Shown here piece after piece: positions 35,257 through 45,271 of a stretch of 64,000 bases of DNA (positions are counted from its first letter, which is position 1; each line of letters starts with the position of its first letter). The notes beneath the pieces are model-generated. The model was not told the DNA's origin. It did not search any database and was given only the letters and a program-made list of their open reading frames with translations. Source of the stretch: Fictibacillus phosphorivorans (GTDB lineage: Bacteria; Bacillota; Bacilli; Bacillales; Fictibacillaceae); assembly GCF_001629705.1 (NCBI RefSeq), contig NZ_CP015378.1, forward strand, positions 2,542,001 to 2,606,000. The letters are read 5' to 3'. The translations under genes were made by a program, and so were the position numbers.

Positions 35257-35969
35257 TCATTCCCAACCTCAAACTTATATCCTACTCCCCAAACCGTTGC
35301 AATCATGGATGCTGCATCCGGTGAGACTTTATTAAGCTTTTCTCTAAGTCTTTTCACGTGTGTGTCCACTGTTCGAAGGTCACCAAAGAATTCATAGTTC
35401 CAAACATCTTTTAAAAGTTGTTCGCGTGCATAGACTTTATCTGGTGTCTTTGCTAAATAGTACAACAACTCATATTCTTTTGGTGTTAAGTTAACTTCTT
35501 TTCCGCCAGCTGTTACACGGTGAGCATCGTGATCGATCGTAAGGTGCTTAAACACAACCACGTTCTTAGCAACGGTCTCGGTTTGAAGGAACTTTGTAGG
35601 AGAAGACCTTCTTAACAGTGCTTTTACACGCAGAATAACTTCTCTTGGGCTGAAAGGCTTTGCGATATAATCGTCCGTACCTGCTTCGAATCCTTCTATA
35701 CGATTAAGCTCTTCTCCTTTAGCTGTTAACATGATAACAGGAGTCGCTTTCTTCTCTCTTAATTTTTCACAAACCTCAATCCCATCCATACCCGGAAGCA
35801 TAAGGTCGAGCAAGATCAGATCAAAATTAATGGATACTGCCATCTGTAGCGCATCCTCACCGTTTTCTGCTTCATGAACTTCGTAGTTCTCACGCTCAAG
35901 ATACATCGTTAATAGTTTTCGAATTCTTTCTTCATCATCAACAACTAGAATTTTAGCTTCTGTATCCAT
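35253..35969 (-). CDS. resD: Response regulator ResD
   Basis: 238 residues from ATG 35967-35969, seven bases after GGAGG. A receiver domain with the acidic pocket DDEE and phospho-Asp in LLDLMLPGMDG, then an OmpR-type winged helix (RTVDTHVKRLREK). Activates cytochrome, heme A and anaerobic respiration genes. The 410-bp gap to resC holds a long repeat and the resC terminator, so resDE should be driven by its own promoter. Confidence 0.96.
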   Translation of the reverse strand: MDTEAKILVVDDEERIRKLLTMYLERENYEVHEAENGEDALQMAVSINFDLILLDLMLPGMDGIEVCEKLREKKATPVIMLTAKGEELNRIEGFEAGTDDYIAKPFSPREVILRVKALLRRSSPTKFLQTETVAKNVVVFKHLTIDHDAHRVTAGGKEVNLTPKEYELLYYLAKTPDKVYAREQLLKDVWNYEFFGDLRTVDTHVKRLREKLNKVSPDAASMIATVWGVGYKFEVGNE

Positions 35970-36109
35970 ATTCAATCCTCCACTTAAAATCTGATAAACA
36001 AGATTTTTTCCTGTCTCTATCATACATGAAACCAAGTACACTAAACAAACCGGACATGCTGTCTATCTATTTTCTTTTAAGTATGTATCAAAGTTGTTTC
36101 ATAAAAGTA

Positions 36110-36358
36110 GTTGATTTCCGTTTCAGGTGCTCGCTTTCCGCAGGGCAGGCGGTGAGCCACATTCGTTCGTTTCACTCTTAAGTGTCTCACCTGTCTAGTT
36201 GCAGTGGCTAAACGAGCCACTTACACTTTTAGGACTGCCCGCCTTAAGAAGTTCCTTGCTCCTGCGTCTACAAGTGATGCTTCGTAGTAAGCTTCCTCGT
36301 CGCATGCCTTGCAAGGAGTAACTCATGTGGTAGGCACGCACCTTCCACTCCAATCAAC
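36110..36358 (+). repeat. Mosaic interspersed repeat, long form, copy 5
   Basis: 249 bp from GTTGATTTCCG to CTCCAATCAAC. It combines the outer short-form ends, the AGCCACATT...CAGTGGCTA module of copy 3 and an 85-bp module with TCCTCGTCGCATGCCTT and TGCGTCTACAAG that recurs inverted in copy 7. Occupies most of the resC-resD gap 36042-36451; no gene seen there. Confidence 0.9.
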
Positions 36359-36410
36359 TGTCTAAGAAGACAACGATTTTAATAATACAACCGTTTAGAC
36401 AAGAGCGCTT

Positions 36411-36448
36411 TTAAAAAAGTCTCTCTAATGAAAGAGAGACTTTTAAAA
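36411..36448 (-). terminator. Terminator after resC
   Basis: Stem AAAAGTCTCTCT / AGAGAGACTTTT followed by T on the minus strand. Confidence 0.92.
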
Positions 36449-36451
36449 TCT

Positions 36452-37639
36452 TTAAGCGTATGAATGCAATCCTACAAGAACAAGGTTTACCGCGATCAAG
36501 TTAAATGTGATGATCCAGAACCCTAACACACAAAGCCAAGCAGACTTTTCTCCGTGCCAGCCTCTTGATAATCGCAAATGAAGGAAAGCAGCATAGAACA
36601 AGAACGTGATAAGAGCCCATACTTCTTTTGGATCCCATCCCCAGAATCTTGACCAAGCTTGCTGAGCCCAAATCATTGCAAAGATAAGTGCTCCTAGCGT
36701 AAAGATAGGAAAACCAATCGCAACTGCTCGATAACTGATCTCATCCAGAAGATCTGGTTTCATTCTCACTTTTGTCTGTAGAGCTGCTGCTATTCGTTTT
36801 CTTAATATCAAACGAAGCAAGCCGTAAAGTACAGCTCCTGCGAGTAGTGACCAGATGAACGTATTTAGCTTGATAGAAGCATCAACACCGTTCATCCACG
36901 ATGGTGTAGAAAATAATGGTCCGAAAGAATCGTCGAGTTGCTCTCCATTACTTGGACCAGCGATAGCCGGCATATCGTAAACTACTTTAACTGCTTTATT
37001 GTTATCATCCATCATCTCAAATGTTGATTCATACCCAACACCTTTGAACCCAATGGAAACGAAGATAAACCCAACAACAGCAATCAAGCTGTAAAGGATG
37101 ATCTCTAACCATAGAGTCTTTTTTGACGAAACCGTTTGATCAACGGTACGGATCAAGTAAATCAGTCCTGATACGAAAGAGATCGCAAGGATTCCTTCTC
37201 CTAAGGCTGCTGTCGTAACATGAATTTTCAGCCAGTCACTTTGTAGTGCAGGAATCAGTGGAGAGATATCTCTCGGAAACATGCTCGCGTACGCGATGAC
37301 CAAAACGGCGATCGGCATCGCAAACACGCCTAGACCGTTCGTTCGATAGATCATATACAAAATAATAAATGCGAGTACCATCATCATCCCAAAAAACGTA
37401 GTAAACTCAAATAAGTTACTTACAGGAGCATGTCCACTAGCCATCCACCTTGTAATAAAATAGCCTAATTGAGCTGCAAAACCTACACAAGAACTAATGA
37501 ACCCTATTTTTCCCCATTTTTTTGTATGAGCCGCATCTTTTCCCTTTTTATCAGAAATAGACATTGCAAAGAATAGAGTAGAGAACAAGTAAATAATAAA
37601 TGCACTATATAAAAGTGTACTGCTGATTTCAGCCATCAT
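36452..37639 (-). CDS. resC: Cytochrome c biogenesis protein ResC (CcsA family)
   Basis: 395 residues (394 if the second ATG is used; a GGGAGGG site serves both). Multi-pass membrane protein with the heme-handling WWD-type motif [11 protein letters not shown] and flanking histidines. With ResB it makes the system II cytochrome c synthase that ligates heme to apocytochromes outside the membrane. It is 22 bases from resB in the resABC operon. Confidence 0.95.
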   Translation of the reverse strand: MMAEISSTLLYSAFIIYLFSTLFFAMSISDKKGKDAAHTKKWGKIGFISSCVGFAAQLGYFITRWMASGHAPVSNLFEFTTFFGMMMVLAFIILYMIYRTNGLGVFAMPIAVLVIAYASMFPRDISPLIPALQSDWLKIHVTTAALGEGILAISFVSGLIYLIRTVDQTVSSKKTLWLEIILYSLIAVVGFIFVSIGFKGVGYESTFEMMDDNNKAVKVVYDMPAIAGPSNGEQLDDSFGPLFSTPSWMNGVDASIKLNTFIWSLLAGAVLYGLLRLILRKRIAAALQTKVRMKPDLLDEISYRAVAIGFPIFTLGALIFAMIWAQQAWSRFWGWDPKEVWALITFLFYAAFLHLRLSRGWHGEKSAWLCVLGFWIITFNLIAVNLVLVGLHSYA

Positions 37640-37661
37640 TAACCCTCCCGCTTGAACAGCT

Positions 37662-39269
37662 TTACTTTGAAGCTGTTTCTTTTTCTTCTAAAGGTGTGAG
37701 ATTGGTCTTATCAGACAGAAATTCCACATCTTTTTTTAAGCCATACCAGTTTTTATTCGTATGAGCAGCGGCCCATACTTCACCTGCGTTTTGTTTGATC
37801 CATATTCTTCTATAGTTCCAATACAACCCTTGGGTAACACCAATCATAAAGATGATTCCGCCAAGAGCGATGATCCAAAGCGTATGGTCTTTTCGCACTG
37901 TAAGCGCCGTTAGGTCTTTCGTTTCAATACCAGCGAAAGACATTTTAAACTGATTTTCACCTGAATCTATGTTTTTCTGTATCCCTACAAATGCTTTTTC
38001 TCCTTCTGGTGTTTTAGGAGAATACATAGAGAATACAAACGCTGGATTATCTGGCAAATTATTAACGGTCGATGGCTGATTCTGTTCGTTTAGTACGAAG
38101 TTCGGAAAATATTCTTCGATCTTAACTTTGTAGCCTTTCCCAAGATCATACTCTTTTTTAGGATCATGAAGATCAACGGTTAATTTACCAAACTTATTAC
38201 CTGTTGCTTTTTCTTCGAGCTCAAAGCTCATCTTGTAAAACTCATTAAGCTTAAAGTCCGTTTGATATAGAGCAAACGAGTCGAACTTAAACGGTTCGTT
38301 CACTCGAATCTCACCGCTCTTCACTTTTTCGAGCTCTGGCTCTGCTCCAATCGTATGGTTCTCTTTTGTTTTATAGAGTGTTACGTTACTTTGATAGTTC
38401 TTTGCAACTTCTCCATCTACAGAGCTTAGTGCACTATTAAACTTCTTTTCTTCCTTATCATACATCTCAAGTATGAAATCGTTGTTTTCTAGATAATACT
38501 GTCCTTGTTCGCTTGAAGTGCCTGGAATCGAAGCTTTCTCTCCTTCACGAACCCACAAGATATCGTCAACATACATTCCTGGAAAGAATCGAAGCATCGC
38601 TCCTGTTAAAAAGATAATGAGTCCAACATGGTTTACATAAGCACCCCATCTTGAAAAGCGTCCCTTTTCTGCAAAAAGGTTTCCGTTTTCTTCTCGAACT
38701 TTATAACGAAGAGATTCTAGCGTGTACTTGATCTCATCAAGTTCCACATCACTGCTTTTTGAGAACAAGCGCTGATTCTTCATGAATTGATCATGTCTTG
38801 TTACTCTTTGTGTCTTTAAAGCTTTATAAAGCGGTATACCCCGATCTAGGCTGGCAATAATGATAGAGAGTCCTAACATTCCTAGTAAAAGGATGAACCA
38901 CCATGAACCATATAGGTTATGAAAGCCTAACAAATAATAGATGAGTCCGAGCGTACCGTATTCGCTTTCATAATGAGTCGCAGGATCAACATTTGGAGGT
39001 ATGAATGTCTCTTGTGGAAAAATGGTCCCGATCGCTGCTGCTACTAAAATAATAACAATAAGCCAAACTCCGACTTTTACAGAAGAAAAGAAATTCCAAA
39101 TCTTATCCACAAACGTTTGTTTATAGGTCTGAGATCGTCTTGCGCTTCCTTCATATCTCATGCTAGATAGTATCTCAACATCTTGTTTCAACGGTTTACC
39201 GCATGCTTGACAAAGGCTTGTTCCGTATGGGTTAGAGTGGCCGCATTCACATGTTATCGTTTGCATCAT
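37662..39269 (-). CDS. resB: Cytochrome c biogenesis protein ResB
   Basis: 535 residues. A cytosolic zinc-ribbon-like N-terminus ([18 protein letters not shown]), also present in B. subtilis ResB, is followed by three membrane helices, a large extracellular domain (about 230-450) and a last helix ([13 protein letters not shown]). Partner of ResC in the heme-ligation complex. It is 9 bases from resA. Confidence 0.95.
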   Translation of the reverse strand: MMQTITCECGHSNPYGTSLCQACGKPLKQDVEILSSMRYEGSARRSQTYKQTFVDKIWNFFSSVKVGVWLIVIILVAAAIGTIFPQETFIPPNVDPATHYESEYGTLGLIYYLLGFHNLYGSWWFILLLGMLGLSIIIASLDRGIPLYKALKTQRVTRHDQFMKNQRLFSKSSDVELDEIKYTLESLRYKVREENGNLFAEKGRFSRWGAYVNHVGLIIFLTGAMLRFFPGMYVDDILWVREGEKASIPGTSSEQGQYYLENNDFILEMYDKEEKKFNSALSSVDGEVAKNYQSNVTLYKTKENHTIGAEPELEKVKSGEIRVNEPFKFDSFALYQTDFKLNEFYKMSFELEEKATGNKFGKLTVDLHDPKKEYDLGKGYKVKIEEYFPNFVLNEQNQPSTVNNLPDNPAFVFSMYSPKTPEGEKAFVGIQKNIDSGENQFKMSFAGIETKDLTALTVRKDHTLWIIALGGIIFMIGVTQGLYWNYRRIWIKQNAGEVWAAAHTNKNWYGLKKDVEFLSDKTNLTPLEEKETASK

Positions 39270-39278
39270 TTCACCCCG

Positions 39279-39806
39279 TTACGGCTTTATTTTTTCCATG
39301 AAGGAAATAATTTTTTTCTCTGATAATGATTCACTCGTCCGCTCCACTACTTTTCCGTTCTTATCTATCAAGATTGTAGTTGGAATCGGTCCTATACCGT
39401 AAGCTTTTGTTACTTCTCTTTGCTTGTCCATAGGGATAGGAAAGCTCATTCGATAGCGATCAGCAAAATTTTTAACGGATACATTCGTTTCGCTGACATT
39501 CACAGCAAGTATTTCTATACCTTGATCTTTGTACTTCTCATATTGTCTTTGCATATAGGGCATCTCTCGTTCACACGGTTTACACCACGTACCCCAGAAA
39601 TTCAAGAAAACACCTTTACCACGGTAATCTTCTAACTCTACTTGTTTGCCATTCAAATCGGTTAGTACAAAATTGGGAGCCTTATCGCCTTTACTTATGT
39701 ATGTACCTGACTCTTCATTCATACTGTTGTAGATCGTATAACCGACCGCAACAACTAAAATGGCAAGCAGAGCAGAGCGAAACCACAACCTATTTTTTTT
39801 CAACAT
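39279..39806 (-). CDS. resA: Thiol-disulfide oxidoreductase ResA
   Basis: 175 residues. One N-terminal membrane anchor (about 8-26), then a thioredoxin fold with active site WCKPCE and cis-proline region GPIPTTILID. It reduces the CxxCH cysteines of apocytochrome c outside the membrane so that ResBC can attach heme. First gene of resABC. Confidence 0.96.
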   Translation of the reverse strand: MLKKNRLWFRSALLAILVVAVGYTIYNSMNEESGTYISKGDKAPNFVLTDLNGKQVELEDYRGKGVFLNFWGTWCKPCEREMPYMQRQYEKYKDQGIEILAVNVSETNVSVKNFADRYRMSFPIPMDKQREVTKAYGIGPIPTTILIDKNGKVVERTSESLSEKKIISFMEKIKP

Positions 39807-39847
39807 CCATCCGCTCCTTTAAGCCGCTTCCATTTTACTATAACTTG

Positions 39848-39878
39848 AAAAAAAAGCCTATCTACGGCTTTTTTTTGA
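39848..39878 (-). terminator. Terminator at the rluB stop
   Basis: Stem AAAAAAGCC / GGCTTTTTT with loop GTAGATA, T8 on the minus strand. Confidence 0.85.
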
Positions 39879-40604
39879 CGTTTGTGTGACAGCCAGATTT
39901 CTTAGCTGTTTGATTTCATGTGGAGTAAGTTCTCTAAACTCACCTGGGTTAAGGCCTTTTAGATCTAAATAGCCGTATCTTTCACGCTTTAATTTCATAA
40001 CTGGCGTCCCAATCGCTTCAAGCATACGCTTAACTTGACGGTTCTTTCCTTCGTGAATGGTTAGTTCGATGATCGCCGTTCCCTTTTTCTTATCAATCGA
40101 TGTTACTTTCACTTTGGCAGGAGCTGTCATTCCGTCCTCTAAGCGAATTCCTCTTTCAAGTTGCTTGATTCTCTCTCTTGAAGGAATTCCTTTTACTTTA
40201 GCAATGTACACTTTATCAAGTTGATAACGCGGATGCATAAGAACGTTCGCAAACTCACCATCGTTCGTCATAATGATGACACCTGTTGTATCATAATCCA
40301 ATCTTCCAACAGGGAACACACGCTGTTCAATAATGTCTTTAAAGTAATCAGCTACTACTTTTCTTCCCTTATCATCCGAAACAGCCGTTATGACACCAGA
40401 AGGTTTATACATCAAAAAATAAACGGGTTGTTCCCGTTGAATTTGAATCTCATTCACTTCAATCTTATCTTTTGTACCTACTTTTGTGCCGAGTTCGGTC
40501 ACTACATTTCCGTTCACTTTTACTTTGCCTTCACGAATTAACTCCTCTGCTTTTCTTCTGGAAGTTACGCCGCTTTGTGCAATTACTTTTTGCAATCGTT
40601 CCAT
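39858..40604 (-). CDS. rluB: 23S rRNA pseudouridine synthase RluB
   Basis: 248 residues. N-terminal S4 RNA-binding domain (MERLQKVIAQSGVTSRRKAEELI) and RsuA-family catalytic domain with the catalytic Asp in GRLDYDTTG. Modifies helix 89 of 23S rRNA. It sits between spmB and resA as in B. subtilis. Confidence 0.95.
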   Translation of the reverse strand: MERLQKVIAQSGVTSRRKAEELIREGKVKVNGNVVTELGTKVGTKDKIEVNEIQIQREQPVYFLMYKPSGVITAVSDDKGRKVVADYFKDIIEQRVFPVGRLDYDTTGVIIMTNDGEFANVLMHPRYQLDKVYIAKVKGIPSRERIKQLERGIRLEDGMTAPAKVKVTSIDKKKGTAIIELTIHEGKNRQVKRMLEAIGTPVMKLKRERYGYLDLKGLNPGEFRELTPHEIKQLRNLAVTQTSKKSRR

Positions 40605-40664
40605 GATTTCACCTCATGTCTCATCATACCTTCATTATTCGTAATTCTCAACCTCAGTAAACGT

Positions 40665-40691
40665 AAAAAAGAGCCATATCGGCTCTTTTTT
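40665..40691 (-). terminator. Terminator after spmB
   Basis: Stem AAAAAAGAGCC / GGCTCTTTTTT with loop GATAT. Ends the dacB-spmA-spmB operon. Confidence 0.92.
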
Positions 40692-40697
40692 GTCGAA

Positions 40698-41231
40698 TTA
40701 TGAGTAAAACAATAGAGAGATCACTGCTATAGATGCTAAAAAGCCGATCAGATCAGCTAATAATCCTACTTTAAGCGCGTATTTCATCTTTTTGATACCT
40801 ACCGCTCCAAAATAGACGGTCAATACATAAAACGTTGTATCTGTACTTCCTTGTATCGTAGAAGCGAGCCTTCCGATAAACGAATCAGGACCATGTGTTG
40901 CGATTAAATCTGATGTCATCCCGAGAGCGCCGGTCCCTGAGATCGTCCTCATCAGCCCCAGCGGTACAACTTCTGCTGGAATATGAAACAATGAAAATAG
41001 CGGACGCATCGCCATCATCACATAATCCAAAGCTCCAGAAGCACGAAAAACCGAAATGGCAACAAGCATACCGACTAAAAAGGGGATGATGTTGATCGCA
41101 ATCGAAAAACCTTCTTTTCCACCTTCTACAAAAGTCTCATAAGTCGGCACTTTTTTGTATGTTCCATATAAAAGGATAAAACCAATTAAAAAAGGAATAA
41201 ACCATATGGAAAAGGATTGGACGATCGACAT
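40698..41231 (-). CDS. spmB: Spore maturation protein B
   Basis: 177-residue membrane protein of the nucleoside-recognition (Gate) family; five hydrophobic segments and the conserved SGTGALGMTSDLI and QGSTDTTFYVLTVYFG. Together with SpmA it is needed for full core dehydration and heat resistance. AGGAGGG precedes the ATG; it abuts spmA. Confidence 0.95.
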   Translation of the reverse strand: MSIVQSFSIWFIPFLIGFILLYGTYKKVPTYETFVEGGKEGFSIAINIIPFLVGMLVAISVFRASGALDYVMMAMRPLFSLFHIPAEVVPLGLMRTISGTGALGMTSDLIATHGPDSFIGRLASTIQGSTDTTFYVLTVYFGAVGIKKMKYALKVGLLADLIGFLASIAVISLLFYS

Positions 41232-41825
41232 CTATTTCCCTCCTTTTGGCAAAGAACGGTAATAATAATATCGATCTATTAATATAGCTCCTACTGTTGA
41301 AATGGCAGTCGCGATCAAGGTTGGTGCAACGATATCAGTCGGCGACGCCGAATTATAACTCATTCTGATCGCGATGATCGTCGTTGGTATGAGTGTAATA
41401 CTCGATGTGTTGATCGCAAGAAGTGTGATCATCGAACGACTGGCTTCATTTTTGCCGCCATTTAGTATCTTAAGCTGTTCCATCGCTTTAATCCCCATAG
41501 GTGTTGCTGCGTTTCCGAGTCCAAGTAAGTTAGCTGCCATATTTGAAAGGATATACCCTTGAGCAGGGTGATCCTTTGGTATATCAGGGAAAAGTCGTTT
41601 AACGATCGGACGAAACACGACGGCCAATACTTCTAATAAGCCTCCTTTTTCTGCGATCTTCATGATTCCTAACCAGAATACTAATATGCTAATCATGCCA
41701 AAACTTAACGTGACCGCTTCTTTGGCACTTGTAAAAATCGCTTCGTTCACTTTATCCATCGTGCCGTTTATTCCTGCCACAATAAAGCCGATTACCATCA
41801 TTCCGACCCAGATGTAATTTACCAT
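41232..41825 (-). CDS. spmA: Spore maturation protein A
   Basis: 197-residue membrane protein with the Gate-domain segment LGLGNAATPMGIKAMEQL. Acts with SpmB; the transported solute is not established. Its start overlaps the dacB stop by seven bases, and spmB follows immediately, so all three are translationally linked and expected to be under mother-cell sigma-E. Confidence 0.95.
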   Translation of the reverse strand: MVNYIWVGMMVIGFIVAGINGTMDKVNEAIFTSAKEAVTLSFGMISILVFWLGIMKIAEKGGLLEVLAVVFRPIVKRLFPDIPKDHPAQGYILSNMAANLLGLGNAATPMGIKAMEQLKILNGGKNEASRSMITLLAINTSSITLIPTTIIAIRMSYNSASPTDIVAPTLIATAISTVGAILIDRYYYYRSLPKGGK

Positions 41826-42994
41826 AGGCGATTATCTTCCTTAGCTACAAAAAACAATCTGTTGAATATGCTCTTAAATGACGACCATAGACCTCCCTGA
41901 TCAGGTTTGATTAATGCTTTGCCATCGTAGTAAAGTGGAAGATCGGCGATTCTCGTTTCCTTTAAATCTACGAAATACCTACCGACAGGTTTAGGTACCT
42001 TTTCTTTCTCCCACTTGCCCGACTTAGGTAATTCATATAACTGGATGGAAGAAGAGATCTGTCCGACCTCTTCTTTTTGCAAAGGGTAAGTAAACGTTCG
42101 AGCGGCCTCTACCTTCCCTTTATATCCCTTATCTTTGATGCCAGAGATTTCGCCTTCTTTGATCAGTTCTGTCATTTTAAACGAATGAAATCCCCATTCA
42201 AACAAATTGCGATGATCGTCCCAGTCATTAGGATCGTTTAATGTGACAGCAATCAGTTCCATTCCATCTTTTTCAGCAGTGGATACCAATGTTCGTTTTG
42301 CACGTTTTGTATATCCTGTTTTGCCACCAGTGGAATATTCATACAGCTTCAACATTTTATTCTTGTTCCGCCACACTCTATCCCATTTTTCTCCAGTTTG
42401 TTCTGATCGATAGACCTTTGTGGATGACACATCTTTAAACGTATCATTATTCATTGCATACCTTGTGAGTACAGCCATATCATAAGCGGTTGAATAATGA
42501 TCTTCATGAGTGTCGAGTCCATGCGGATTTCTAAAACGTGTATGTTTCATCCCGATCTCTTCAGCTTTTTGATTCATCAGATAAGAAAAGCCATCTAAAC
42601 TTCCTCCAACATGCTCAGCAATCGCAACGGCTGAATCATTTCCAGATCGAAGCATCAAGCCGTACACTAAATCTTTTAAGGGTATCTTTTCACCTGGCTT
42701 TAAGTATAGAGATGACCCTTCTGTTCGTGATGCAGATTCCGTTATGGTAACCGTATCGTTCATCTTTCCTGACTCTATCGCAAGAATCGCCGTCATGATC
42801 TTTGTGATACTTGCTATTCTCATCGGACGATGTTCATTGCGCCCATACAAGACTCTTCCGGATGATTGCTCCATCAACACAGCAGCACTTGCTGATACAC
42901 CGGGTTCAGCTTTTGCTTCTTGCGGGAATGCAGCAAGGATAAGCATACCGATCAAAACGAGCAGCAATGGTTTTCGTTTTAAGATTCGTTTCAT
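41819..42994 (-). CDS. dacB: Sporulation D-alanyl-D-alanine carboxypeptidase DacB
   Basis: 391 residues with a signal peptide (about 1-29, ending AEA). Penicillin-binding motifs: SxxK as SITK, SGN in LRSGNDS, and KTG in GGKTGYT. PBP5*-type enzyme that trims cortex peptidoglycan cross-links during sporulation; the spm linkage identifies it as DacB rather than DacA or DacF. C-terminal membrane-association domain is present. Confidence 0.94.
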   Translation of the reverse strand: MKRILKRKPLLLVLIGMLILAAFPQEAKAEPGVSASAAVLMEQSSGRVLYGRNEHRPMRIASITKIMTAILAIESGKMNDTVTITESASRTEGSSLYLKPGEKIPLKDLVYGLMLRSGNDSAVAIAEHVGGSLDGFSYLMNQKAEEIGMKHTRFRNPHGLDTHEDHYSTAYDMAVLTRYAMNNDTFKDVSSTKVYRSEQTGEKWDRVWRNKNKMLKLYEYSTGGKTGYTKRAKRTLVSTAEKDGMELIAVTLNDPNDWDDHRNLFEWGFHSFKMTELIKEGEISGIKDKGYKGKVEAARTFTYPLQKEEVGQISSSIQLYELPKSGKWEKEKVPKPVGRYFVDLKETRIADLPLYYDGKALIKPDQGGLWSSFKSIFNRLFFVAKEDNRLW

Positions 42995-43073
42995 TCATAA
43001 TCCCGCCCTTTAGGTGTTTTGTAAAAGTTTATGCAAACAAGGACAGGTTATGAATGGGATTTACTTCCGCAAG

Positions 43074-43628
43074 TTATTGAGTAGGGAAAAAACGTTGCTT
43101 TTGACCATGGCTTTTTTCATAGTCTGTCAGTTCCATGAGTGCTTTTTCTTCAGCTGGAATCCGCACTCTTAACATGAAGATATTTAAGATCGTGAACAAA
43201 ACAGCTGTAAAATAAGCCCCAAAAATGAGGGGCATCACTAAAAGTTCTAACGAGACGATCGTGTAGTTTGGATGTCTCATAAAACGATACGGACCTTTTG
43301 CTACGACATTTGCACCAGGTAATAGAATGATCTTCGTATTCCAAAACTCACCTAATGACGAAATGGCCCATACTCGAATCACTTGAGCCATTAGGAACAA
43401 TACAAACGGAACGATCCACCAACTAGGTGGCTGTGCATTAAACACAAAGACTTCTAAAAAGAAAACTACAAAGAACGCTACGTGCATCGAGACCATCCAC
43501 TTATAGTGATCTTTTCCCGCTTCAACGGCACCTTTGCTCAACAGCTTCTTTTCGTTAGATTTAGCGATCCTTACTTCTGCTAATCTTTGTACGATAAGAA
43601 AACACCAAAACAGAAGAAACCAGTTCAT
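43074..43628 (-). CDS. bpsB: Alkylpyrone O-methyltransferase, ICMT family
   Basis: 184-residue membrane protein of the isoprenylcysteine carboxyl methyltransferase type, with the SAM-site signature RFMRHPNY and C-terminal PAEEKAL. It directly follows the type III polyketide synthase, as in the bpsA-bpsB pair of B. subtilis, whose BpsB methylates alkylpyrones. The pair is inserted between dacB and scpB here. Confidence 0.88.
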   Translation of the reverse strand: MNWFLLFWCFLIVQRLAEVRIAKSNEKKLLSKGAVEAGKDHYKWMVSMHVAFFVVFFLEVFVFNAQPPSWWIVPFVLFLMAQVIRVWAISSLGEFWNTKIILLPGANVVAKGPYRFMRHPNYTIVSLELLVMPLIFGAYFTAVLFTILNIFMLRVRIPAEEKALMELTDYEKSHGQKQRFFPTQ

Positions 43629-44705
43629 CTACTTCCTCCATTCCACTAAAAGAAGTTCAGAAGAAAAACCTGGTCCTAAAGCAGCCATCACACCAAGATC
43701 TCCCTCATCTTTTTTTGTTTGCATGAATTGTTTCAATACATAGAAAACAGTAGCAGAGGACATATTTCCATTTTCCCGTAAGACGTCTCTCGACACATCT
43801 GTCTTGGACAACGGAATTCCTAGCGCATCCACGTATGCTTGTAATACTTTCTTACCGCCAGGGTGTGCAATAAAATGTTTGATCTGTTCTCCAGCAAGCT
43901 GATTTCGGTCTAAGAACTCATCGACGTTCGGTTTCAGCCACGTTCGGATGACGTTTGGGATATCTCTTGAGAATACAACATACAAACCAGTGTCCTTTAC
44001 TTCCCATCCCATCACGTCTTCAGAATGTGGTTTTAATGTGGACATCGTATCTTTTATGTAAGGTGATAATTCTGATGTTTTGGACGCGTCGGATTCATCT
44101 CCGCAGATTAACGCACAAGCCACTCCATCTGCAAACAAAGAGGTACCTACTAAATTGCTCTTAGAAAGATCTTCATGCTGAAATGTTAGTGAACAAAGCT
44201 CTACACTTAATACGAGTACATTTGATTTTGGATAGGCTTTGCAATAATCGTAAGCCCTTGAAAATCCTGAAGCACCACCTGCACATCCTAAACCCCAGAT
44301 TGGAATCCTCTTCGTATGTGATGAGAATGGAAGAATGTTCATAATTCTAGCTTCGATACTCGGCGTGGACAGACCCGAACTCGAGATGTAGAAAATAGCA
44401 TCTATATCTTCATATGACACTTTTAGTCTTTTGTCAGACATCACTTTTTCAATACATTCTGCTCCTAAATTTGTCGCAAAATCTATGTATAAATCATTTT
44501 TCTCTTGAAAACTTCTTTTTTCCTTAAACCAATCTATAGGCATCGCGAAATAGCGTGATTCGATCTCACCATTTTGAAATACTTTGAGCAAACGTTCAAT
44601 ATCGGAGAACGCATCTTGAAATAGGTTTCTTGCAAAATCCATTGTTTGATTTTGAGAAAGTTTATGAGGCGGATGTATCGTTTCTACTGCTGCTATTCTT
44701 GGCAA
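43629..44705 (-). CDS. bpsA: Type III polyketide synthase (alkylpyrone synthase)
   Basis: 358 residues from TTG 44703-44705 (LPRIAAVETI), nine bases after AAGGAG; an ATG eight codons upstream has a poorer site. Thiolase-fold enzyme of the chalcone synthase family. Catalytic Cys in GLGCAGGASG, His in IAHPGGKKVL and Asn in ENGNMSSATV are all present. In B. subtilis BpsA extends long-chain acyl-CoA with malonyl-CoA to alkylpyrones and related lipids. No ribosome-binding gap to bpsB. Confidence 0.92.
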   Translation of the reverse strand: MPRIAAVETIHPPHKLSQNQTMDFARNLFQDAFSDIERLLKVFQNGEIESRYFAMPIDWFKEKRSFQEKNDLYIDFATNLGAECIEKVMSDKRLKVSYEDIDAIFYISSSGLSTPSIEARIMNILPFSSHTKRIPIWGLGCAGGASGFSRAYDYCKAYPKSNVLVLSVELCSLTFQHEDLSKSNLVGTSLFADGVACALICGDESDASKTSELSPYIKDTMSTLKPHSEDVMGWEVKDTGLYVVFSRDIPNVIRTWLKPNVDEFLDRNQLAGEQIKHFIAHPGGKKVLQAYVDALGIPLSKTDVSRDVLRENGNMSSATVFYVLKQFMQTKKDEGDLGVMAALGPGFSSELLLVEWRK

Positions 44706-44809
44706 TTGATCTCTCTCCTTCGGCTGCATATCCTTTTTTAATAATTTACCCTTAAAAAGCCTTTTAAAACGAAGACCAAAAAGATTTGTTCGTATTTAAG
44801 TTGGAAGTA

Positions 44810-44826
44810 GTTGATTCCCGCTCCAA
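44810..44826 (+). repeat. Remnant of the mosaic interspersed repeat
   Basis: Only the left end is left: GTTGATTCCCGCTCCAA. It lies upstream of bpsA, with nothing recognisable of the middle or right end. Confidence 0.55.
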
Positions 44827-44851
44827 TTAACGTGTGTAATAAGATACAAAC

Positions 44852-44884
44852 AAAAAAACAGCCTATTAAAAAATAAGGCTGTTT
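44852..44884 (-). terminator. Terminator after the 123-codon gene
   Basis: Stem AAACAGCCTTATT / AATAGGCTGTTT (one mismatch) followed by T on the minus strand; overlaps the stop. Confidence 0.85.
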
Positions 44885-45254
44885 ACTTTGTTATTTGTTT
44901 TATTGTATTAAGATGTGAACGTAACAACTCTTCGTTCGGTTGATTAAATAGCTCTCTGAATTCATCATAACTGTTGATATAGCTTCGTTTGCGCTTTAAA
45001 TAGGCTGAGTCTTTAAGCAGTGCGGTAAGTGCTGCAATTTCAGTTATCTTATAGAAGCTCAAGAATTCCTTCCAAAACTCATGCTGCGTTAATTCTTCTT
45101 GAAGTTTCTCTTCAAAATAACGTACATAAAGCAGATGAAAAGTTTGTGTTTTTCCGTTCCACTCATAGGTCACTTCTGAACGGTTAAAAAAATCCTCCGA
45201 TGTATTCGGCTTTTCTTTTTCTAACTCCATTCCATCGATATGCTGAATCAACAA
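44883..45254 (-). CDS. Hypothetical protein after scpAB
   Basis: 123 residues from TTG 45254, seven bases after GGGGGAG. Soluble, charged and rich in Leu/Glu/Phe/Tyr (LLYVRYFEEKLQEEL, SYINSYDEFRELF). It is in the place where B. subtilis has ypuI (179 residues), but I cannot align the two by eye, so I leave it unnamed. It is 17 bases behind scpB and should be cotranscribed with it. Confidence 0.7.
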   Translation of the reverse strand: MLIQHIDGMELEKEKPNTSEDFFNRSEVTYEWNGKTQTFHLLYVRYFEEKLQEELTQHEFWKEFLSFYKITEIAALTALLKDSAYLKRKRSYINSYDEFRELFNQPNEELLRSHLNTIKQITK

Positions 45255-45271
45255 TGCATGACTCCCCCTTG

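Noticed and set aside
43150..43344. 64-codon minus-strand frame inside bpsB
   Set aside because: Out-of-frame shadow of the methyltransferase gene, no ribosome site.
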